In this document: piece by piece, positions 10,536-19,282 of the stretch
Layout of the letters: each line of letters starts with the position of its first letter
Numbering within the stretch: the first letter of the stretch is position 1
Assembly (NCBI RefSeq): GCF_002723975.1
Contig: NZ_BEWO01000016.1
Coordinates: 1-62,183 of the forward strand
Origin: Gluconobacter japonicus
Lineage (GTDB): Bacteria; Pseudomonadota; Alphaproteobacteria; Acetobacterales; Acetobacteraceae
Direction: 5' to 3'
Length of the DNA stretch: 62,183 nt
The notes under the pieces: model-generated
The model's input: the letters and a program-made list of their open reading frames with translations, nothing else
Told to the model about the DNA's origin: nothing
Databases searched by the model: none
Made by a program: the position numbers and the translations under genes

Positions 10536-11311
10536 GTTTGAGGATGAAGTTTGGCGCTGGAGCCGCTCTGGGTCTGATGGCAGCCGTTACGATCAGCGGC
10601 GGGCTGGTGGCCTGTGGAAAGGTGCCGGGGCATGACCGTAACAAGCTTTGGGAACTGGTAGGTAGTCGATGCGCCAAGGATGCAGAGCATCACCCGTGCG
10701 CAGTTTATGACCCTCAGGACGGTTATGCTTTGCTCAAGGACCTGTACGGTCACGGCCAGTATCTTCTGATCCCGACAAAGAAGGTTCCTGGGATTGAGGA
10801 CGCATCGCTGCTTCAGCCGGAAACACCAAACTACTTCGCAGAAGCCTGGGCCGAACGGCAGCGTGTTCCGGCAGGATATGGTTTTCCAGTCCCGGATGAG
10901 CATTTGTCTCTCGCCATCAACTCCCGTGATGGCCGGACGCAGGACCAGCTCCACATTCATATTGATTGCCTGACGCCTTACGTTCGCGCTGAAATCGACA
11001 AGAACATGATCGGTGAAGCCTGGACGCCTGTTTCGCTCTATGGCCATCCGTATCGCGCACGGCTGGTACAGACACTTGATCCGTCGCCGTTCCGTCTTGT
11101 GGGCGATGCGGGAGATATGGCCGATCACACGATTGTGGTGACGCCGGGACATCACGGTGGTTTCGTTATTCTGGATGACGTCGCTCACGCTCTGGATCTG
11201 GCTTCAGGTGAGGAAGTTCAAGACCATAAGTGCAAAATCGATGACCCGAAGCACAAGGCCATGCATATGGACGGCATGGAGCCCGGCATGCACATGAACG
11301 GGATGATGTAA
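10532..11311 (+). CDS. cdh: CDP-diacylglycerol pyrophosphatase-like lipoprotein
   Basis: 259 residues from the ATG at 10532, which overlaps the ppx stop and has AAGGGAAG upstream. The N-terminus is hydrophobic and ends in LVAC, a fair lipobox, so it is probably an exported lipoprotein. The HIT-like motif DQLHIHIDC and the HDRNKLWELVGSRC, HPCAVYDP and DHTIVVTPG segments match CDP-diacylglycerol hydrolase, which splits CDP-diacylglycerol to phosphatidate and CMP. The C-terminal tail is rich in His and Met (DPKHKAMHMDGMEPGMHMNG), which might bind metal; that is inference. It lies third in the ppk-ppx operon. Confidence 0.85.
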   Translation: MSLRMKFGAGAALGLMAAVTISGGLVACGKVPGHDRNKLWELVGSRCAKDAEHHPCAVYDPQDGYALLKDLYGHGQYLLIPTKKVPGIEDASLLQPETPNYFAEAWAERQRVPAGYGFPVPDEHLSLAINSRDGRTQDQLHIHIDCLTPYVRAEIDKNMIGEAWTPVSLYGHPYRARLVQTLDPSPFRLVGDAGDMADHTIVVTPGHHGGFVILDDVAHALDLASGEEVQDHKCKIDDPKHKAMHMDGMEPGMHMNGMM

Positions 11312-11331
11312 CACTTCATCTTGTTCTGATG

Positions 11332-11383
11332 CTCCGGGGCTGGCATGGTTCGATGATCCTCGAACCACCTGTTATTTCCGGAG
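11332..11383 (+). promoter_or_regulatory. Nested hairpin covering the ribosome binding site of the MFS gene
   Basis: In the 79-base gap before the transporter gene, CTCCGG (11332-11337) can pair with CCGGAG (11378-11383), and the latter contains the GGAG ribosome binding site of the GTG start at 11391. Between the arms lies a second perfect hairpin, GGTTCGA (11347-11353) with TCGAACC (11360-11366) and a six-base loop. The pairing is read from sequence; a regulatory role is inference. Confidence 0.35.
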
Positions 11384-11390
11384 ATTGCCC

Positions 11391-12533
11391 GTGAACTGGC
11401 CTTTGCTGGCTCTGGCCGTGGGCGCATTCGCCATCGGTACAACCGAATTTACCCCGATGGGCCTTCTGCCTGTTATCGCGCAGGGCCTACAGGTTACCGT
11501 ACCGAAGGCGGGTGGCCTTGTGACGGCCTATGCCGTGGGCGTCATGGTTGGCGCCCCCTTCATTACGCTTCTTCTGGCAAGACTGCGCCGTAAATCTGCC
11601 CTGACATTGCTCATGGGGATTTATGTGGCCGGCAACCTGCTCTCTGCGGTGGCTGGAAGCTACGAACTCCTGTTTGCTTCCCGCGTACTCACCAGTCTGG
11701 CCCATGGGGCCTTCTTCGGCCTCGGAGCTGTTGAAGCGTCTGCCGTTGTCGCGCCGGAGCGTCGGGCCAGTGCAGTGGCTACCATGTTCATGGGTCTGAC
11801 GATTGCCAATATCATTGGCGTCCCGGCGGCGACCTGGCTTGGCATGAATTTCGGATGGCACATGGCTTTTGGGGTGACCGCTATTCTCGGTCTTCTGACA
11901 ATGGTTGCCGTACAATGGGCGCTTCCAGCGCGTGAGGCAGGGCCCGTTCCAGACGTTGCCAGTGAACTCAAGGCTCTTCTGCGTATCAATGTGCTGTTGG
12001 CTCTGACAACAACGGCGATCGGGGCAGGGGCCATGTTTGTGCTTTACACCTATATCGCGCCAATCCTTCAGCACATCACGCATGCCAGCCCTCTGGTGAT
12101 TACGATTGCTCTGATGTTGACGGGCGTGGGCTTCTCGATCGGTAATGCGATTGGCGGTCGAAGTGCAGATCGCTCGCTGGATGGAAGCCTTCTGATGTTC
12201 TTCCCCATTCTGGGAGCCGTCATGCTGCTCTTTCCCTGGGCTGCTCAGACGGTGCCGGGCGCGCTGATTGCCACGCTTGTCTGGGGTGCGGCGACGTTCG
12301 CATTAATGCCCGCTCTTCAGATGCGTGTCATGCAGGCTGCTCATGATGCACCTGCTCTGGCCTCTTCGGTAAATATCGGTGCCTTCAATCTTGGAAACGC
12401 GATTGGTGCCGCTTTTGGCGGAATCGCGCTCTCCATGGGCTTGGGTTATGCGGGTGTTTCCGTTATCGGAACAGCTCTGGCTCTCGTGGGGGTCGGTCTT
12501 GTTCTCTTTTCGCGAAAGGTGGCTCCGCCATGA
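11391..12533 (+). CDS. MFS efflux transporter, DHA1 (AraJ/PbuE-like)
   Basis: 380 residues with about twelve hydrophobic helices. The opening ALAVGAFAIGTTEFTPMGLLPVIA is typical of AraJ, NepI and purine-efflux type transporters of the drug:H+ antiporter-1 group, and the ARLRRKSAL loop between helices 2 and 3 corresponds to MFS motif A. I chose the GTG at 11391 because GGAG lies seven bases upstream; a TTG at 11385 would be too close to it. The substrate cannot be told. Its stop overlaps the start of the acid phosphatase gene by four bases. Confidence 0.85.
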   Translation: MNWPLLALAVGAFAIGTTEFTPMGLLPVIAQGLQVTVPKAGGLVTAYAVGVMVGAPFITLLLARLRRKSALTLLMGIYVAGNLLSAVAGSYELLFASRVLTSLAHGAFFGLGAVEASAVVAPERRASAVATMFMGLTIANIIGVPAATWLGMNFGWHMAFGVTAILGLLTMVAVQWALPAREAGPVPDVASELKALLRINVLLALTTTAIGAGAMFVLYTYIAPILQHITHASPLVITIALMLTGVGFSIGNAIGGRSADRSLDGSLLMFFPILGAVMLLFPWAAQTVPGALIATLVWGAATFALMPALQMRVMQAAHDAPALASSVNIGAFNLGNAIGAAFGGIALSMGLGYAGVSVIGTALALVGVGLVLFSRKVAPP

Positions 12534-13216
12534 CCCGTTCCTTTCTGCTCGCCACCGGGCTTCTTTTCAGTGCGGCTCTGACGCCACTTGCCGCTTACGC
12601 CGAGCAGCCTGCAAATGTCGGTGATGCCATTATGGCGGCCAGCGCCTATCATGACAGCGGCGATTACCAGCATGATTTTGATACGGTGATTGCTCAAGCC
12701 CGTCATTGGGTCTTCGAGCGTGCGCCTAAGGTGCACAAGCCTGCGATCGTTCTTGATATTGACGAAACGACCCTGTCCAACTGGGATGAAATCCGGGCGG
12801 ATAATTTCGGCTATATTGCCAATGGCCCTTGCGATGCGCTGCCCAAAGGGCCATGTGGCGCCATTGCCTGGGAAAAGAGCGGCCGTGCGCCAGCTTTTGC
12901 CTCGACGCTGGCTTTGATTAATGAAGCCGAGAAGAACCATGTTGCGGTCTTCTTCATCACGGGCCGTCATGAAGACGAACGTGAGGCGACCGCTCGCAAT
13001 CTTCATCTGGCTGGGATCAAGCACTGGGACGGACTGGATCTACGTCCCATGATCTCACATGGCTACGCCGCGCATTACAAGGCTCCGGCCCGTGCGGCGA
13101 TTGAGGCTAAGGGTTACACTATTATCGCCAGCATCGGAGATCAGCCTTCCGATCTCGCTGATGGTCATGCCGAGAAGGGCTTCCTTCTGCCCAACCCGTT
13201 CTATCGCGTGCCGTAA
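12530..13216 (+). CDS. Periplasmic HAD-family acid phosphatase (class B/IIIB type)
   Basis: 228 residues. A signal peptide with a likely cut after AYA (about residue 24) sends it to the periplasm. The HAD nucleophile motif VLDIDETTLSNW has Asp76 and Asp78, followed by FFITGRHEDER (motif II) and IGDQPSDL (motif III). These enzymes remove phosphate from nucleotides and other organic phosphates. It is translationally coupled to the MFS gene; a link such as nucleoside export is possible but only a guess. A strong terminator follows. Confidence 0.88.
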   Translation: MTRSFLLATGLLFSAALTPLAAYAEQPANVGDAIMAASAYHDSGDYQHDFDTVIAQARHWVFERAPKVHKPAIVLDIDETTLSNWDEIRADNFGYIANGPCDALPKGPCGAIAWEKSGRAPAFASTLALINEAEKNHVAVFFITGRHEDEREATARNLHLAGIKHWDGLDLRPMISHGYAAHYKAPARAAIEAKGYTIIASIGDQPSDLADGHAEKGFLLPNPFYRVP

Positions 13217-13238
13217 GGCAAGCTTGTTTCTGATATGA

Positions 13239-13277
13239 AAAAGGCGCTCAGATGAATGACCTGAGCGCCTTTTTTGT
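13239..13277 (+). terminator. Rho-independent terminator, probably bidirectional
   Basis: A perfect 11-bp stem, AAGGCGCTCAG (13241-13251) and CTGAGCGCCTT (13261-13271), with a nine-base loop, flanked by an A-run on the left and a T-run on the right. It can end both the acid phosphatase operon and the facing lysA/DUF4175 operon. Confidence 0.93.
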
Positions 13278-13281
13278 GGCT

Positions 13282-15963
13282 TTAAAACGACTTCAGTAGT
13301 CGTTCCAGATAATCCAGCTCACTTTGAGGCCGGGTACGGTCCGACGCCCGGCGGCGAAGTTCGCGTTCAATGTCTCTGGCCCGATCCCGCGCATTCCGAT
13401 CCGGGATGTGCGCGTCGGAATCCTTGCCGTTCTGACCTTCGCCCAGTTTCCGGCCCAGCGGGTCCTGATCCTTGCGGTCTTCATCCCCATCATCGTCATC
13501 ACCGGCGTCGGGCTGGTCTCCGCCATCGCCCTGCTGCCCGGCTGCACCATGTTGTTGCTGGCCGGAACCGCCGCTTCCCATGGACGGAATGAAGCTCAGA
13601 CTTCCGCCTTTGCCCTGACCCGAGCCGCCAGATTTCTGGTTCTGCCGCATCTGTTTTCCGGCTTCGGACAGATCGGCCAGCACTTTTTGCTCCGCCGTCG
13701 CAGCTTCATCATCATGACGGTCTGCCAGAGCTTTTCGGGCGTCCTGCATGTCCGCCTTGGCCTTGTCGAACGCCGTTGCAGGTTTACCGGTAAGATCCTT
13801 GACGCGACGGCCAAGAATATTGTCGATGCGTTCCAGAGCGCGTTGGAAGGCATGGTCCGTACGGCGCTCGGGAGACTGGGACGCAACAGTGGCTGGGTCG
13901 GTCGGAGCAGCGGGTTTGGCTGGGGTGGCCTGTTCCATATCGGGCGGAGGCTGCATCCCCAACTGACGCATAAGGTCGGCCGTAGACATCTGGCTGATAT
14001 CCTCATGACCGTCCTGCTGATCGGGGGGGAGAGCGGCCTTGCGAGCAGCGGACAGGCGGGCCTGTGCGTGATCCAGAAGCATCGTTTCCCGATGGACCAG
14101 ATCATGCAGGGCGGCGCGCTGGGCGCGGGCTTCTTCCTGCGCCTTCATCTGGGCGGCAAGGGCTTTCAGATCTTCCGGCGTGGCCTGACGCATATGTTCG
14201 GCCATATCTTCCATCTGCTGGAGCTTGCGGAGGGCTTCGTCACCATGCCCCTGGGAGGCATCGTTCTGAAGGCGCTGCATCTGGTCGGACCATGGGTCAG
14301 CCGAACTGGTACCGGACTGAGGCATCATGATGCCGCTTTGCGCCGCCTTCTGGAACAGGAGTTGCATTCGGCGATTCAAGGCGTCCTTGAGATCTTTCGT
14401 CCGGCGCTGAAGTTCTTCCTGTTCGGCAAGGGAATGTCCCTTTTCGCCCAGTTCCCGCATGTGATCGAGCTGTTGCTGGACGCTCTGTTGGGCCGCGCGC
14501 ACGGCTGCAGCGGCGTCTGCAATCTCGGGACCATCCCGCCGCAGGTCATCCAGATACAGAGCGAGTGCCCAGAGTTGCCCCGGAACCTGTTCGGCTGAAC
14601 CTTCCGGCGCATCGTGCTGGAGGGATGCGATATCGAGACCCAGCGGGGCCAGAACCGGGTGAACGGTTGTGGTTTGGGTCAGGAGTTTCAGTTCGTCTGC
14701 GGCCTGCTGAGGGCGTTCCTGCCCAAGCATCAGGCGACGACGCAGAGACACGATGGCGCGCGCCAGCGGGTCCGTGAACTTGCGTGCGCCCAGATGGAAA
14801 CGAATGGGATCGCTCAGGCTCTCACGGCCCGAAACGCTCGTGGCATGTAGCCGTCCTTCAACGTCCATTCCTGCAAACGGGTCGGACGACAGGTCTGGTC
14901 GTGCCTCACCTTTGGCATCCTTGGGATGACCATCCAGAGGAATGGGAACGCGAAGCATCCGGCCCTTCGAAATTCCCGGCAGTCTGATTTCAGCGTCCAG
15001 AGACGCGACGCCATAAGACTGCTTCACATGCCACGGAAGGCTGGTCCGCCAGTCATCCTTCTGTGGCGCTGGCTTTCCGTCCCATGACACCACGGGCGGA
15101 AGGTCAGGCTCGACAGTCACACGCCAGAACCCAAGCGTCCGGCCTCGGGAGGAGAGTGTGATGGTGCCTGTCTGCTGAAGCGTTGCCTTCTCGCTCCAGC
15201 TTTTCTCATCGAGCCGGTCATGGCTGAGAGATGTGGCTCCACGGAGAACAGGGCGTCCATTGGCGCCTGTAATCGTCGCGTTCAGGATGGCGCCTTGCGG
15301 CACCGTTACCGGTTTTGCCTGCTGCGTCTGGGAGAGGAAAACGGGAGCCCCGGGCGCATAGGATGGACGATCGATCCATGCCTGAACCGATGGCAGGGGA
15401 ACGCTGTCATCATCCACGCCGGGCACAAAGCCTGAATGCAGGCGGGAAAGGGAGTGAGGCCCGCTCAGCGCTACAGCCGCGGCAAGCGCAACCGTGACAG
15501 AGGCAAGACCCAGCTTCTCACCGGTCGTTGTCTCCGGTTTCGGAAACCCGACCTTCAAAGGACCAAGAGATGCGACAACGCGGTGAACATGCTGTGCCCA
15601 AATGGCGGCCTGCTCCCCATTGCCTGCATAAGCCGGACGGTCGGCAAGCGTTAGAAGCGGCTGATACGCCAGATGGGAGTCACGCTCAATCCGGCGATCA
15701 ACCTGCGCTTCCGTAGGCTGTGGGATGGATCGCAGCCCCTTGACGCCGAGCCAGAGTGCCGTTCCCAGAACGAGCAGTTCAAAGAGGGTATGAAGCCAGT
15801 CCGGCAAAGACTGGGGAATACGGGCCAGACTGGCCAGACCATAAAATGCCGCAAGAAGCAGCGACCAGCGCAGGGCTGGCCAGGCACGTTCCCACCACAG
15901 AACGCGCCTGGCGCGACGGCGAAGGGAAACGAGGCGGGCTGTTGCGGCAATCGGATCAGCCAT
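13282..15963 (-). CDS. DUF4175 (TIGR02302) membrane protein
   Basis: 893 residues. Two or three membrane helices lie in the first 180 residues, then a large soluble region rich in Gln, Glu and Arg with coiled-coil character (about 430-650), a low-complexity Gly/Gln/Asp stretch (about 800-850) and a charged C-terminus. TIGR02302/DUF4175 proteins are found in alphaproteobacteria next to lysA, as here: the start overlaps the end of lysA by eight bases. The function is unknown; position and topology suggest a role at the cell envelope. A long antisense frame opposite it is taken as a shadow. Confidence 0.85.
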   Translation of the reverse strand: MADPIAATARLVSLRRRARRVLWWERAWPALRWSLLLAAFYGLASLARIPQSLPDWLHTLFELLVLGTALWLGVKGLRSIPQPTEAQVDRRIERDSHLAYQPLLTLADRPAYAGNGEQAAIWAQHVHRVVASLGPLKVGFPKPETTTGEKLGLASVTVALAAAVALSGPHSLSRLHSGFVPGVDDDSVPLPSVQAWIDRPSYAPGAPVFLSQTQQAKPVTVPQGAILNATITGANGRPVLRGATSLSHDRLDEKSWSEKATLQQTGTITLSSRGRTLGFWRVTVEPDLPPVVSWDGKPAPQKDDWRTSLPWHVKQSYGVASLDAEIRLPGISKGRMLRVPIPLDGHPKDAKGEARPDLSSDPFAGMDVEGRLHATSVSGRESLSDPIRFHLGARKFTDPLARAIVSLRRRLMLGQERPQQAADELKLLTQTTTVHPVLAPLGLDIASLQHDAPEGSAEQVPGQLWALALYLDDLRRDGPEIADAAAAVRAAQQSVQQQLDHMRELGEKGHSLAEQEELQRRTKDLKDALNRRMQLLFQKAAQSGIMMPQSGTSSADPWSDQMQRLQNDASQGHGDEALRKLQQMEDMAEHMRQATPEDLKALAAQMKAQEEARAQRAALHDLVHRETMLLDHAQARLSAARKAALPPDQQDGHEDISQMSTADLMRQLGMQPPPDMEQATPAKPAAPTDPATVASQSPERRTDHAFQRALERIDNILGRRVKDLTGKPATAFDKAKADMQDARKALADRHDDEAATAEQKVLADLSEAGKQMRQNQKSGGSGQGKGGSLSFIPSMGSGGSGQQQHGAAGQQGDGGDQPDAGDDDDGDEDRKDQDPLGRKLGEGQNGKDSDAHIPDRNARDRARDIERELRRRASDRTRPQSELDYLERLLKSF

Positions 15964-17287
15964 GGGCGGGCAGGAGCCAGTCCGGAACGGTTTCTGCAGC
16001 GATCAGGTCTTCGACGGTCTGGCGCTGGCGGATAATTTCCCAGCGACCATTATCGACCAGAACCTGAGCGGCAAATGGCCGGGAATTATAGGTCGAACTC
16101 ATGACGGATCCGTAGGCTCCCGTATCCAGAAGGGCAACAAGATCTCCGCGCTTGAGAGACGCAGGCAGGATGCGATCCTTCGCGAAGATATCACTGCTTT
16201 CGCAGACAGGCCCCACCACATCCCACGGCTTGAGTGCGTCACTGAACGCGGCCGGGGCGACGGGAAGGATTCCATGCCAGGAATCATAAAGCGCCGGACG
16301 GGCCAGATCGTTCATGGCGGCATCAATCACGACGAAATCCGGATTGCCTGCTTTGGTTTCTATCACGCGGGACAGAAGAATCCCTGTCGGCGCGGAAAGC
16401 CAGCGGCCCGGCTCGATGCTGAGCGCGACATCAAGATCACCTAGGGTTTCAGCAATGACGCCAGCCAGCATTTCCGGGGGAGGGGCGACTTCATCCTTGT
16501 AGCGGATACCCAAACCACCACCGCAGTCGATGGTTTCGACCGTGTGACCGGCAGCGCGAATTTCACGAACCATATCCGCAAGGCGGCTATAGCCTTGGCG
16601 GAAAGGTTCAGCCGTTAGCATCTGGCTGCCAAGATGTACCGCCAGACCGATAAGCTGCACATGATCGAGCGTGGCGGCTTCGGCATAGAGTTCGACGGCG
16701 CGACGATGTTCGATGCCGAATTTGTCGCCAGCGCGGCCGGTGCTGATCTTGTCATGCGTCTGTGCATCGACGTCCGGGTTCACGCGCAGGGCCGCACGGG
16801 CCACCTTGCCGCAGGCACGGGCGATCTCGTTCAGGCGATGGAGTTCTTCCACGCTCTCCACATTGATCTGACGAATTTCGCGTTCCACGGCTGCACGAAG
16901 TTCCAGATCTGATTTACCAACACCGGAAAAGACAATTCCATCGGGGGCGATGCCGGCGTGTAGTGCACGGGTCATTTCGCCGCCACTGACGATGTCCACG
17001 CCGTAGCCGCAGTCCCGCAGAATGGTCAGGGTTGCCTGATGATCCTGCGATTTCATGGCAAAGTGGAAGTGAACCGGCAGGTTGCGTGCTTCGAACGCGG
17101 CTTTGAGAGCATTGGCACGACGGCGCAGCGTACCAGCCCCCGTGATCCAGCAGGGCGTACCAGCAACAGCAGCGATGACATGCAGGGGCACGCCTTCAAA
17201 AAGAAGACCGTCGCGCGCATTGACCTCCAGAGGAGGGCGGCTTGTCAGAAGGTCATTGAAGGAGGGGGCGGAAGAGGGAGCGTTCAT
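15956..17287 (-). CDS. lysA: Diaminopimelate decarboxylase
   Basis: 443 residues. A PLP enzyme that turns meso-diaminopimelate into lysine, the last step of lysine synthesis. The PLP lysine is Lys79 in FHFAMKSQDHQ, the glycine loop is DCGGGLGIRY, and the second-subunit motif VCESSDIFAKDR is present. Family length is normal (about 420-440). It is followed by the DUF4175 gene with an eight-base overlap. It is divergent from cdd, with fewer than 70 bases between their starts. Confidence 0.97.
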   Translation of the reverse strand: MNAPSSAPSFNDLLTSRPPLEVNARDGLLFEGVPLHVIAAVAGTPCWITGAGTLRRRANALKAAFEARNLPVHFHFAMKSQDHQATLTILRDCGYGVDIVSGGEMTRALHAGIAPDGIVFSGVGKSDLELRAAVEREIRQINVESVEELHRLNEIARACGKVARAALRVNPDVDAQTHDKISTGRAGDKFGIEHRRAVELYAEAATLDHVQLIGLAVHLGSQMLTAEPFRQGYSRLADMVREIRAAGHTVETIDCGGGLGIRYKDEVAPPPEMLAGVIAETLGDLDVALSIEPGRWLSAPTGILLSRVIETKAGNPDFVVIDAAMNDLARPALYDSWHGILPVAPAAFSDALKPWDVVGPVCESSDIFAKDRILPASLKRGDLVALLDTGAYGSVMSSTYNSRPFAAQVLVDNGRWEIIRQRQTVEDLIAAETVPDWLLPAHG

Positions 17288-17355
17288 GATGGTTCTACCG
17301 TATCGTGGACGCTTGGATGTTCCAAGCCGTTCACACAGGCGCTAATGTCGGAATT

Positions 17356-17748
17356 ATGATGGAAGAACTGATCTCCCGGGCCCTTGATGCCCGTTCCCGT
17401 GCTTACGCGCCATATTCCCGCTTTCAGGTGGGGGCGGCTCTGCGATGTGATGGTGTCGTCTATTCGGGCTGTAATGTAGAGAATGCAGCTTATCCGTTGG
17501 GAACCTGCGCAGAAGGCGGGGCCATTTCCGCAATGGTTCTTGGCGGCGGTACACGTATTGAGGAAATTGTGATTGTTGGTGGTGGCGACCAGCCGTGTAC
17601 ACCGTGTGGAGGGTGCCGACAGAAACTTCGTGAGTTCGGTCAGCCAGATCTGAAGGTGCATATGATTTCTACAAAAGGTGAGATTCTCTTGACCCGGACA
17701 CTTGCCGAGTTGCTGCCTGACGCGTTCGGGCCGGACAATCTGGGATGA
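17356..17748 (+). CDS. cdd: Cytidine deaminase
   Basis: 130 residues, the usual size of the small tetrameric form. It converts cytidine and deoxycytidine to uridine forms. The zinc site is visible: CAEGGAISA (Cys51, Glu53 as proton shuttle) and PCTPCGGC (Cys81, Cys84). FQVGAAL and GCNVENAAYPLGTCAE are family motifs. ATG codons at 17356 and 17359 are both possible, with GGA just upstream; the frame runs back to 17305 but the family begins here. The stop overlaps the start of the protease gene. Confidence 0.94.
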   Translation: MMEELISRALDARSRAYAPYSRFQVGAALRCDGVVYSGCNVENAAYPLGTCAEGGAISAMVLGGGTRIEEIVIVGGGDQPCTPCGGCRQKLREFGQPDLKVHMISTKGEILLTRTLAELLPDAFGPDNLG

Positions 17749-18458
17749 AACTCCGCTCCTGCCTGCTGGTCGGTGTTCTGGAACTTTTCGGGCTGTGTTG
17801 GGCGGCTGGCGCTTTTGCGCAAGTGTCGCCAACGCTTCCGGGGCTGGGAGACGGCGCGCGGCGGAAGTTGATAGACGTCAATCAGGCACCATGGCGGATT
17901 CTGGCGCGTGTGCAGACAGAGTTGGGCGGCCGCTGTACAGGGTTTGCCGTTGCTCCGACTGTTGTGATGACAGCGGCCCATTGCCTTTGGCTGCCTGCAA
18001 CGCATCATTATATTCAGCCCCAGGACATTCATGTTCTCATGGGATACGCCCGTGGCGGGTACCGACAGCACGCACAGGTCAAGCGTTTCGTCATTCCGGC
18101 GGGTTATGATCCAGCGAATGAGGCGGCGACAGGCAGCAATGACCGGGCCACGCTGCTTATGGATCATCCGGTCGCTGTTGCCTCCGATCTCCTTCCGGCT
18201 GTGGCGGTCAAAGATGGCATGAGTGCCATGCTGGTCGGGTATCCACAGGACAGAAGTGAAGTACCGTTCGGGGATGTGGAATGTAATATCAACGGCGTCA
18301 CAGTGAGCGGCCTTGTGCATCACGATTGTGAGGCAACCAAAGGTGTGAGTGGCGCGCCCCTGTTGGTCCGCATATCCGACGGCTCGTGGGGAATAGGCGG
18401 TCTGGCCGTGGGGGCAGATGTCGGTCCCGGGGGGCTTGCTGCCCCTCTTGTTCGGTAG
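17745..18458 (+). CDS. Secreted trypsin-like serine protease
   Basis: 237 residues. A signal peptide ends near AGAFA (about residue 25). The chymotrypsin-fold catalytic triad is visible: His79 in MTAAHCLW, Asp133 in SNDRATLLMD, and Ser202 in KGVSGAPLL. Cys64 and Cys80 probably form the disulfide beside the active His. It likely acts in the periplasm or outside the cell; substrates are unknown. Its ATG overlaps the cdd stop (ATGA), an odd partner that probably reflects coupling rather than shared function. Confidence 0.88.
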   Translation: MKLRSCLLVGVLELFGLCWAAGAFAQVSPTLPGLGDGARRKLIDVNQAPWRILARVQTELGGRCTGFAVAPTVVMTAAHCLWLPATHHYIQPQDIHVLMGYARGGYRQHAQVKRFVIPAGYDPANEAATGSNDRATLLMDHPVAVASDLLPAVAVKDGMSAMLVGYPQDRSEVPFGDVECNINGVTVSGLVHHDCEATKGVSGAPLLVRISDGSWGIGGLAVGADVGPGGLAAPLVR

Positions 18459-18575
18459 AGCCGAAAGAAGAATTTTCATAATTCTGCAAACATCCTCCAG
18501 ATCGGACGTTTGAAAGCCTGGGAAACACCTTTTTGGTTTTTCCAACCAATATTTGGTCCAGGAGGGCGCTTCTTT

Positions 18576-19010
18576 ATGTATGTCATGTCAGGGAAAGGAA
18601 CGGCGTCAGTCGGGCAGTCTCACGGCATGCATGCTGGAGGCAATTATCTGACTGAGCGGAAAAATGTTCTTGTTGTCGAGGATCAGGCTCTGCTGAGATT
18701 TCTCGCCGCAGATATGCTTGAGGATGCAGGCTACAACCCGATTCTTGCTGCCACTGGCGATGAAGCGATGGATATTCTGCTGAAGGGCGAAACCGTCGAT
18801 CTGGTTTTTTCTGACGTGAATATGCCCGGACGGATCAATGGCCTTGATCTGGCAGAGACTGTCGTGCAGCGCTGGCCAAATATTGGAGTTGTTCTGACAT
18901 CAGGTGCGTTTCTGAAAGGGCAGAGGATCCTTCCGGAAAAAACGGCCTTTCTCCCCAAGCCGTACGAATGGGAAGACGTCTATCGCGTTCTGGAAGAATT
19001 GACGCACTGA
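18576..19010 (+). CDS. Receiver-only response regulator (CheY-like)
   Basis: 144 residues: a tail of about 29 residues, then one receiver domain and no output domain. Phosphorylation-site residues are all visible: acidic pair Glu35-Asp36 in VLVVEDQAL, acceptor Asp80 in LVFSDVNMPG, Thr108 in VVLTSGA, and Lys128 in AFLPKPYE. Start at the ATG 18576 with GGAGGG nine bases upstream; an in-frame TTG at 18510 lacks a site. No histidine kinase lies nearby. Such single-domain regulators act by protein contact, for example in chemotaxis, stress relays or cell-cycle control. Confidence 0.9.
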   Translation: MYVMSGKGTASVGQSHGMHAGGNYLTERKNVLVVEDQALLRFLAADMLEDAGYNPILAATGDEAMDILLKGETVDLVFSDVNMPGRINGLDLAETVVQRWPNIGVVLTSGAFLKGQRILPEKTAFLPKPYEWEDVYRVLEELTH

Positions 19011-19028
19011 TTTTCAGGAAAAGCTGTG

Positions 19029-19105
19029 TGGTGCACCCGAAAGGACTTGAACCTCTAACCCCCAGATTCGTAGTCTGGTGCTCTATCCAGTTGAGCTACG
19101 GGTGC
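19029..19105 (-). tRNA. tRNA-Arg (anticodon ACG), copy 1
   Basis: 77 bases on the minus strand with a 7-bp acceptor stem (GCACCCG/CGGGTGC), discriminator A and an encoded CCA end. The anticodon stem-loop is CCAGA-CTACGAA-TCTGG, giving anticodon ACG (read as ICG after deamination of A34). It is identical to the copy 38 bases upstream, so the pair is probably one transcript. Confidence 0.96.
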
Positions 19106-19143
19106 TTACACAATGTAGTCTCTCGGTAAAACCGAAAGTAAGA

Positions 19144-19220
19144 TGGTGCACCCGAAAGGACTTGAACCTCTAACCCCCAGATTCGTAGTCTGGTGCTCTA
19201 TCCAGTTGAGCTACGGGTGC
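19144..19220 (-). tRNA. tRNA-Arg (anticodon ACG), copy 2
   Basis: Identical 77-base copy of the tRNA gene at 19029-19105, with encoded CCA. The spacer of 38 bases (19106-19143) differs from the flanks, so only the mature tRNA sequence is duplicated. No integrase or truncated tRNA copy lies near, so there is no sign of use as an attachment site. Confidence 0.96.
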
Positions 19221-19282
19221 GTCTTGAGGCGGGGTTTTACAGGCGGTTTCTGAACCTGACAACCCCCCTCTGAAAATAATTT

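Noticed and set aside
13324-14598. A 424-codon open frame on the plus strand
   Set aside because: It lies wholly antisense to the DUF4175 gene, has no ribosome binding site and a composition expected from the reverse of a GC-rich gene.
19029-19220. tRNA pair as an attachment site of an integrated element
   Set aside because: Both copies are complete with CCA and no integrase or phage gene lies near.
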